Shown here: positions 25,901 to 34,900 of the stretch, piece by piece
How the letters are laid out: each line of letters begins with the position of its first letter
Position numbering within the stretch: position 1 is the stretch's first letter
Origin: Acholoe squamosa
Lineage: Eukaryota > Annelida > Polychaeta > Phyllodocida > Polynoidae
Direction of reading: 5' to 3'
DNA length: 64,000 nucleotides
Assembly: GCA_949317995.1 (NCBI GenBank)
Contig: OX439040.1
Location: forward strand, 26,700,030 to 26,764,029
Notes under the pieces: model-generated
What the model was told of the DNA's origin: nothing
What the model saw: only the letters and a program-made list of their open reading frames with translations
Database searches by the model: none
Translations under genes and position numbers: made by a program

Positions 25901-28900
25901 AGCATCAGGAGACTCTTCATCAGAGTTGGTGGCAGCGGCAGGGCCAACAGAGAAGGGTAGCCCCATGGATGCAGTGGCACGGCTGGAGGCAGAGAACGCG
26001 CTGCGCGCTAAGGACCTGTGCCAGGAGGCATGCAGACTCCTTAAGGAGCAGATCATGAAGGTTCACGAGGACCTGGAAAAGAAGTGGCAGAAGCTACAGG
26101 AGGCTGGGCTCCTCCCGCGTCAAGATGATGAAGGAGTCGACGACGCTCTCATACCACAGGTAAGCTAACCACGGATATATAATTGCTTTTGAAAAATATT
26201 TGAGTTATATGCAGGGTTTATCCTATTGTAGCATTCTTTCAACATCCTCACCTCACACAATTTGAACTAAATTTCAGTAAATTCATTGTGTTCACCCCTT
26301 GTGTTCTTCAGGACAAGTTGGCCGCAGTTGAGAAACTGGTAGCAAGTGCAGCGGAAGCTACAGCAAATGCCATGGCAATGTTAACTCCCACTAAGCGGCC
26401 ACCGACAGCCACCACCGAGACGCCTGATCCTAAGTCTGATTCAGGAGCTGATGGGCCCACAACAGATGCCGTCACCAATACCACACCACAACCAGAGAAA
26501 ACAGCAGCTGCCCGGGGCGGTCTCGGGTTAGATCTGCCATCACCCGACACTGCTGCAGAGAAACAGGCTTGGGAACCACCTACACCTCAAACACCTGCTG
26601 AAGTCCGTGCCAAACTCGAATACAATAAGGATGGTAAGAACAGAATCGGTTTCACTTTAGTTGGTCGTGTTAGGAATACCGGTAATACTATAGAGAGAGA
26701 CAAGCATGTCTGGGTCTTCACTTTTCAAGTTCTAGTACTGTTCTTTATTAGACCCGAGGTAACCTCGGGTCTACTTCTACTGTACACGTTTTCGCGGAAG
26801 GATTTTGCGGAAAGGGGTAATGTGCACCATAAATCGACCACTGCCCATTGTTGTGAAATTGTTATTTTACATTGCCTCCTTTTTTATTGTATTGACATTG
26901 ATATTGGTGGTGATATTTGTGTACGATATATAAATGCATGCTGCACTTCGTACATATAATTTGTTTACTATATGTGCATGATTCGCCACAGTCACTGCTT
27001 TACTGGTGGTCGATTTATAGGAGGTCTACCCCAGCACAGCTTTTGGCGCTATCCCTTCTTGGTAAACAATTTCGTTCCGGTCTGATGACCACGCACCCCA
27101 CACTGTAAAAAATGTGTTTAGCCATCAAACACTTTGCCTGCTAAACACCTGGGTCATTGGCGGCGCATTTTCGGATAAAAACTGACAATCGGGAATTGGG
27201 GCTTTAGATGGGAATTGCTCATCGAAATTGGGGGATAATTAAACAAAAAATCATGGAAACATGTTCTTTAGGATCTAGTCTTCCATTGCACATGCACAAT
27301 TCCCAAAAAAGAAATTTTTTTACCTATGAAAAAGATAAAGAAAAAAAACTTACATTTTTGCCATAGTTTCTCATGAAAATGAGGCTCCATAAGATTGGAT
27401 TGTGCGATAGATTTTCGCAATACACATAACACATAAGTTCCTATGGGAATTGTCCAATTAAGACGCTTTTTTTCTGCAGGTAAGGGCAGAAGACCATTTA
27501 TATAACGCGATAGATTGAGGAAAACAGGGGTGTGAAATTTCCGCGGAAACGCGGAATTCCGCGTTTTTGATGCTCACATGGACCATTCCTGAGATCTGTG
27601 CAAATCCACTGAGAAAATGAATAAGCATTTATTGGGGGGGGGGGGGTTCTTAGAAATTTCCAAATGTTAGATCTAATATCAGCCCAAATGGAGGTAGATA
27701 AGTATCCCAATGGTAAATTGTGGCCTCATTGTACACTAGAGAGTAATTATATAATATAGCCAATTGAATAGTTAGATGACTTATCTTATGTAATAATTTG
27801 AACTAGAAATCCTTGTGAGGTGGTATTATTCGCTTCAGAGGAAACTGTTTTCGGGATTTCACACCCCTGGGAAAAGTTGGCAAATTTTTGTATAGGACGG
27901 GTTAAGACCGTTCATGTATCAAATATGTTAGTACGACCGACGTATTCTTGTTATGGCTATCGCACTTATGGTCGGGCGCGTTTGCACATGCGCAGAGATA
28001 CATTCGTCTTAAGAATATTTTTATTTTTCATTTAACAGTAAATTGAGGGGATTATTCGATTCAATTGGATTGATATTGCAAAAGATGCATAGATGATATT
28101 CAAAAATCCATTAATTTCAAGTTAAATCGCTAGAATCTATCATTTCTCTGTCGAAAATGCTACTTTTGGCAAGGAGGCATGGAACATCAAAATCCAAAAT
28201 GGCGGACAGCGAGACGATCGCCTTACGGTACTATCGAAAGTGCTGGATCATAACAAAATGGAGGAGAATTACAGTCTCTCATGCATTTCTATGGTTTATA
28301 TGGATTCTTATTCAAGCCCACCTGGCATTCTGCAATGCTTTACTCGCCAAGAGAGGAGTTATTCGCCAATGAAAAATGTGAGCGATAATGGGTTCATTCT
28401 CCATAGCCTAACCATTGACGACTGTCACTATATTGACAGTCCCCTACGGTATGTAGTAGAAGATCTGGGCCAGTCGTGCATTATACGCCTTCAATTTTTT
28501 ATTTTGTCTTTTTTAATGTGTGTTGGCCATCTTGGTTTCAGGAAACACAGAGATCCAGATCATATATGGTCAATTTTTATCTCCAAAATTTATGAGATGG
28601 ATGTTAGTGACCATTGGGACACCTCAACTACCTAATTCTATTGTTTTCCATGTGTGGTGGCCATCTTAGTTTTAGGAAACACAGGGATCCATGTCATATA
28701 TGGTCAATTTTGATCTTCAAAAGTTGTCAGATGGCTGTTAGTGACCATCTGGACACCTCAACTACCTAATTCTATTGTTTTCCATGTGTGTCGGCCATCT
28801 TTGTTTTCGGAAACAGGGATCCAGGCCATATATGGTCAATTTTGATCTTCAAAATTCATGAGATGGATGTCAGTGACCATTGGGACACCTCAACTACCTA

Positions 28901-31900
28901 ATTAGTGCGGCGACTCTAGGTACTACTCGTAAGACTTTTGTTTACTAGTGTAGAGTCGCCAAGGTGTTAAGCATAGGGGGAAGCCTGCAATCTATTTTTG
29001 TTTGTGGCTCCTCTGCTATGGACTATTCCTACACAATGTTCTACTGTGTGTGTTTTAACTATGAGTGAAGGAATTTCCAGAATATATCTCATACTTTTGA
29101 TTTTATTCACAGAATAGACATTTCATCATTTGGAGCCCTATGGCAGATTAGCATTGGAGCATTTTAAGATTCAGAAATGCATCTCTGTAGCCTTTGTTTT
29201 AGAATTGTTTCTTCTGAAACTACGTTATATATGTAGTACAGGTGTTATCTCAGAGGGTTATGGTACAATTTTATTATATTTTCTGTATTTGAACACGGTA
29301 TTCACTGTTAAAGATGTCTTAAGGAGAAATCAGTGCTAAAGTGTGTGTTGCCATATCTGCATTTTTTAATATCAGAGGAGGTCTAAGGACACCCTGTGGA
29401 ACTGCTATGTTCTTCTCTGTGTAAAAGTTTTTAGTTCACATTGAAATAATGCTTTCTCATAATATCTATATCCTGTTGGTGATGAAACAGTACTTTAATT
29501 ACTCGTTTCATTATATTTCACTTGTATGCAGGTGTCCTTACACTGTGCTTCTCTTCTACAGAGAGGTGGGGTGATCTAGCCAGTTTGCTGACCACTGGCC
29601 CATGACGAGGTACAGACTATTACGAGGTGATTGGTAGTTGGGTGTGTGTGTGGGGGGGGGGGGGGTTAAGGCCGAGCAGGGTACACTCATAATAACACAC
29701 TTGTTGACTATGACATTGGACATTGAATGAGACAGGTCCCTCTGACAGCTGAGTGAGGTGCATGCAGAATGGACAGTCTACAGGCTATTAGTACTTAGCT
29801 GCAGTGGGTAGTTCAGGGTGAATTTGTGCTATATACTACCAAAAGCCCAGATGATAGTATGCCCTATCTATCAGTCTCACCAACTGAAACTAGACACAAG
29901 ATTACAAGTCGCCGCGCCATGTCTCACAGGACTATTCTCTACTATTGTATTAAAATCTACAACACTATGGTTTTATTTTATTGTTTTCCATTTGTGACGG
30001 CCATCTTTGGGATCCTGGTCACATATCGTCAATTTTTATCTTCAAAAGTTATCATTTGGACCTTAGTGACCATTGGGACACCTCAAATACCTAAATCAAT
30101 TGTTTTCCATGTGTTTACTATTTGTCAGCAATTAGTCAAAATATGTCAGTAATAATGCACTATTTGTCAGCAATTAGTCAACATATGTATATATGGATAT
30201 GTTAGCATAGTGACATGTGACTGTAAACTATACTCAGTCCCTGACCACTTGGCACATGTCCATTAAATGACTGCAAAATGAAATTTTTAGTGCCCCCCCC
30301 CCCTATTTGGCAGCAATTAGTCAATATATGTTAGTAATTACTCACTATTTGTCAGCAATTAGTCAATATATGTCAATGTTTACTGACAATTTGTCAGCAG
30401 TTACTCAATATAATTATGTTAGTAATTAGTCACTATTTGTCAGCAATTAGTCAAAATATGTCAGGAATAATGCACTATTTGTCAACAATTATTGGCCCAG
30501 CCCCTGCTGGGTCATTGGCGGCGCCTTGGCGGTCGTAAACTGACGGTCATGAATCTGAACTTTAGATGGGAATTGCTCATCAAAATTGGGGGATAATTAA
30601 ACAAAAAATCATGGAAACATGTTCTTTAGGATCTAGTCTTTCATTGTACATGCACAATTCCTGGGAAAAAAATTTCTTTAGGTATGAAAATAGTTGAATA
30701 AAAAACCTGACATATTTAACCTACCTTCTCACGAAAACGAGGCTCCATAGGATAGCATTGTGCGATAGATTTTCGCGATAGACATAACACATGGGTTCCT
30801 ATGGGAATTGTCCAATTAAGACGCTTTTTTTCAGCAGGTAAGGCTGGAAGACCGTCCATGTAACGCGATAGCTTGAGGAAAAGTTGGTATAAGACCGTTT
30901 ATATACTGATCGTGTAAACCAGACCGCCATAAGTTTGTTATGGCTATCGCCTTTCCGGCAGGGCGAGTGTATGAGTAGTATACATAGAGGACGCAGGCTC
31001 TTATGATTTCTATGTATTAGCCTACTGCCTGCGCCCTCTGAGATACTATATATGTACATTATGTACTAGCCTTTACACTCTCCCTCCACCAAGGGCATCC
31101 TCGTGCGAGTTCGCACATGCGCGCAGAGTGACTGGTCGTCAGATTTTATTTTATAACAGTAAATTGAGGGGGTGTATTCAATTCAATTTGATTAATATTG
31201 CCAAACATGCATGGATTTTATTCAAAAAGCCAGTTAAATCGATATTATCTATCATTTCTCCGTCAAAAATGCGACTTCCAGCAAGGAGGGTTCACGCATG
31301 CGCACGGAACATCAAAATACAAAATGGCGGACAGCGAGATGATCGACTCACGGTTGCAATGAAACTGCTGGATTATAACAAAATGGAGGAGAATTACATT
31401 GTCTCGTGCGTTTGTATGATTAATATGTATCCTTATTCAAGACCTGCTGGTATTGTGCAATGCTTAACTCGCCAGGAAAGGAGTTATTCGCCAATGAAAC
31501 ATGCGAGCGATAATGGGTGCATTCTCCATAGCCTTAAGCATTGAGTCTTCGACACACTGTCACTATATTGACAGTCCCCTACGGTAGATGGTGGGCGACT
31601 GGGCCAGTCGTGCATGATTGCACGTGTTAAATTTTATAATATATGTCAGTAATTACTCAATATTTGTCAATATTTGATTGAAAATTCAATTGAAAATAGC
31701 ATTGAAAATTGCATTAAAAACTCGGGTCTTTTAGGTCTTAGACCTAACCTGCTCCATCTTACCTTGACCTGAGTTCAGGCTAATCCGAAAATGTACAGCT
31801 GTTGCGAACCAAAAAAAGAGGTGTTCATAAAAACAAAACTGTGTGGATTAAAAAGAAAAACAAAACTTGATTTAAACATGTATGTTGTTGCACTTTTTAA

Positions 31901-34900
31901 AAGGTTTCCACATGATGGAGAGTGTTCCAAATGGTCATCGATTCAAGAGCAGCGAACACAATGTGTCCAACCCAAAGAACTTCTTTGTGGCCCTAAAGAA
32001 AGAGGTAGGTGAAAACTGATCAAACTTGGATATGATCTAGTACAGATCTATATGGCATCAATAAATGTTGACCTTAAAATTCTGTTGAAGTCTGAATGGG
32101 GAGAAAATATTCACATATGTAGTCTGAATCTGATCAGGGGTTGTCTAATTAGTTATCTACCGTAATCTCCCGCGTATAAGGCGCGTCTTTTACGTGAATC
32201 AAAGGCCTACTGGACCTTATGGGACCTCTCAGAGAAGGGGGTGCGTCTTATAGACTGGGTACTTTTACTATAGAACAGTACTGAACCCTCAGAAATCTAG
32301 CCCCAGGGGCACATTATACCATTCTCTTGAACTCAGGGTCCGCCTTATACGTGAGGTGCACCTTATATGTGGGAGATTACGGTATATTCATTGAAAATGG
32401 TACGTAACATATCATAAAGTGCTCCAATAATTAACACTTCATGGATCCTCCCTGCTCGTCATTTCAGTTGAAAATGCTCCACACAAGTCTTCCCAAGGGT
32501 ATATTTGTCAAAGGTTTCGAGGACCGAATGGTGAGTAGTCAGTATCCTGACCTGTTTGCTGTGCCATAAACACACAGTATTAAACTGTCTTGTCAAGGTA
32601 GCTGGGAGGGGATATTAGAAGGGCGTGAATGCCAGATGTTATCATGCAGGAACTTGTGAGGTTACGTCTTTCGAGGAGAAGCGCTAACGTGGCGCCAATT
32701 TCGCTTGTAAAATATGAGCAGTAAACTTTCGCATATTCACCGGTACCAGGGACACACTTCCGATCATACCGTTTCTCCCCGAAAGGGTTCACGAACTTGT
32801 GAGTCATATAGTGTGGCCACCTGGAGGTGAGCTCGGATAGTAGTTATCACGAGGGGTACTCATTTCCAGTCTGCAGATCACACCCAACCTCCAACCCTTT
32901 ATATTTTGCTTTCATCTGAAAGACTACGTAAATCAAATCTTCCCTCTTTCCTTAATGCTTTTCCTACAGTTTACTCTAAGTGTACTCTCAGTGATTAAAG
33001 ATGAATTTGATACAAAATTCACTTTCAATTTCAAATTTTACACCTAACAGGACCTATTCAGTGTGATGATCCACGGTCCAGCACGGACGCCATACGAGGA
33101 CAGCCTGTTCTTCTTTGATGTGCAGCTGTCAGATGACTACCCGACAGCGCCACCCAGCGTGTCCTACATCTCATTCTGTACAGACAGACTTAACCCAAAC
33201 CTGTACGAGGACGGCAAGGTCTGCGTCAGTCTACTAGGTACATGGGCTGGACGGGTGAGTTCACAATAAACATGGTCTGCTATCATGTCTATAACATACA
33301 TGCAAACTCCTCAGTTTTTTCACTTTTCTCAGTTTTTCTATGATCCATCTGGGTCAATCTTGTGATTCGCCCAGATCCAATGAGATACGACTTTACCATT
33401 TATATAGGGGGGAGGTCTTAGAAAGTTTCTGATAGAAGGGTATCAGCCATTCACAAAAGAAAAGCACCAGAATACACCATTTGACTTCTCAAAATTTTTT
33501 TTTTTTCTGGAGGAGACCCCCCCCCCCCTAACCCCCAAATTTCACTGTTAAAAGGGCACTTCCAAGGAAAAATCTCATCACTTTTTAGTGCTCAGTTTTT
33601 TTCTCGTCCGGAGTTTGCATGTATGCTATAAGACCTTGGCACTAGCTGTACATTTGGTGATATTTAAGAACTAGAATGGGTCTGGTAATGAAGAGGATTC
33701 ATCTTTATCGGTAGTACCAAAGGTTTGCTCGATGTAAATAAGCCAACTATAAGATGAAATGTGTCTTGTCAGTGTTTACAACAGCAGTAGTTCTCCCCAC
33801 CTTCATAGGGTTTATTAAGCTAACTCGGAAAAATTCCACTTTTCTCCATATAGGGTACAGAAGTGTGGACCAGCAAATCAAGTCTTTTACAAGTATTGAT
33901 ATCTATACAAGGTGAGTAGCCCTATATTGTTGGTGTGCCTACCATAATTTGGATTCTATTTTTTCTGGAGATGGAGATTTTTGTCCAGAATTATAACATA
34001 AACAGTTGTATATGATCCCCGGGCTTAAAACTCAGCGACAGATATTATTATTGTGGATCAATGAAACTCTGAAGACTTCATGTCCTAATTAAAATGGTTA
34101 ATCATTCATACCGTCCTGTACGGGTATATAAGGTACCGTAATCTCCCGCGTAGAAGGCGCGTCTTCTACGCCAAACAAAATGCTGCTGGGTCTTATACGC
34201 GGGAGGGTAATTGCCTTGAGTTGGGGGTGCGCCTTATACGCGGGTTTTTTCAACATCTCAATTGGGAAAATGCCCCAAAATAAGGCCCACCATGCGCCGA
34301 TGACAGCTTGAACTCATAAGGCCAGCAGCGCGGCAGACCGAGAGGTGTCGATGGGCGCTCGGCGGGTTCAAGCCGACCGTGTGCCGATGACAGCTTGAAC
34401 TCATAGAGCCGGCAGCCCGGTCGGTGTACAGGCGCTCGGCGGGCATTACGCTGACCGTGTGCCGATGACAGCTTGAACTCATAGCGCCAGCACCGCGGCA
34501 GACCGAGAGGTGTCGATGGGCGCTCGGCGGGTTCAAGCCGACTGTGTGCCGATGACAGCTTGAACTCATAGAGCCAGCACCGCGGCAGATCGGGAGGTGT
34601 ACAATAGTGAGGGTGGGGGGGGTGGGGAGGGGGGCACCTTCTACGCGAAACAGCCCCCCTGGGAGTTGGGGGGGCGCCTTATACGCGGGTTTTTCCAGGA
34701 ATCGATCCAGAAGAGGTACGTGCGCCTTCTACGTGAAAAGCCATTCTCTGAGTTGGGGGTGCGCCTTCTACGCGAGCTGCGCCTTCTACGCGGGAGATTA
34801 CGGTAACTGGAGAGACGAGTTTAGCCTGGGGCTAGGGTTTGTAGAAGTACGTACCCTACCCAAATCTTTCTCAAAACACCGTAGTACAGAGAAAATATGC

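Noticed and set aside
34258-34569. 103-codon frame with repeated [20 protein letters not shown]
   Set aside because: Translation of the 80-90-bp tandem units inside MITE copy 7; restricted to the element.
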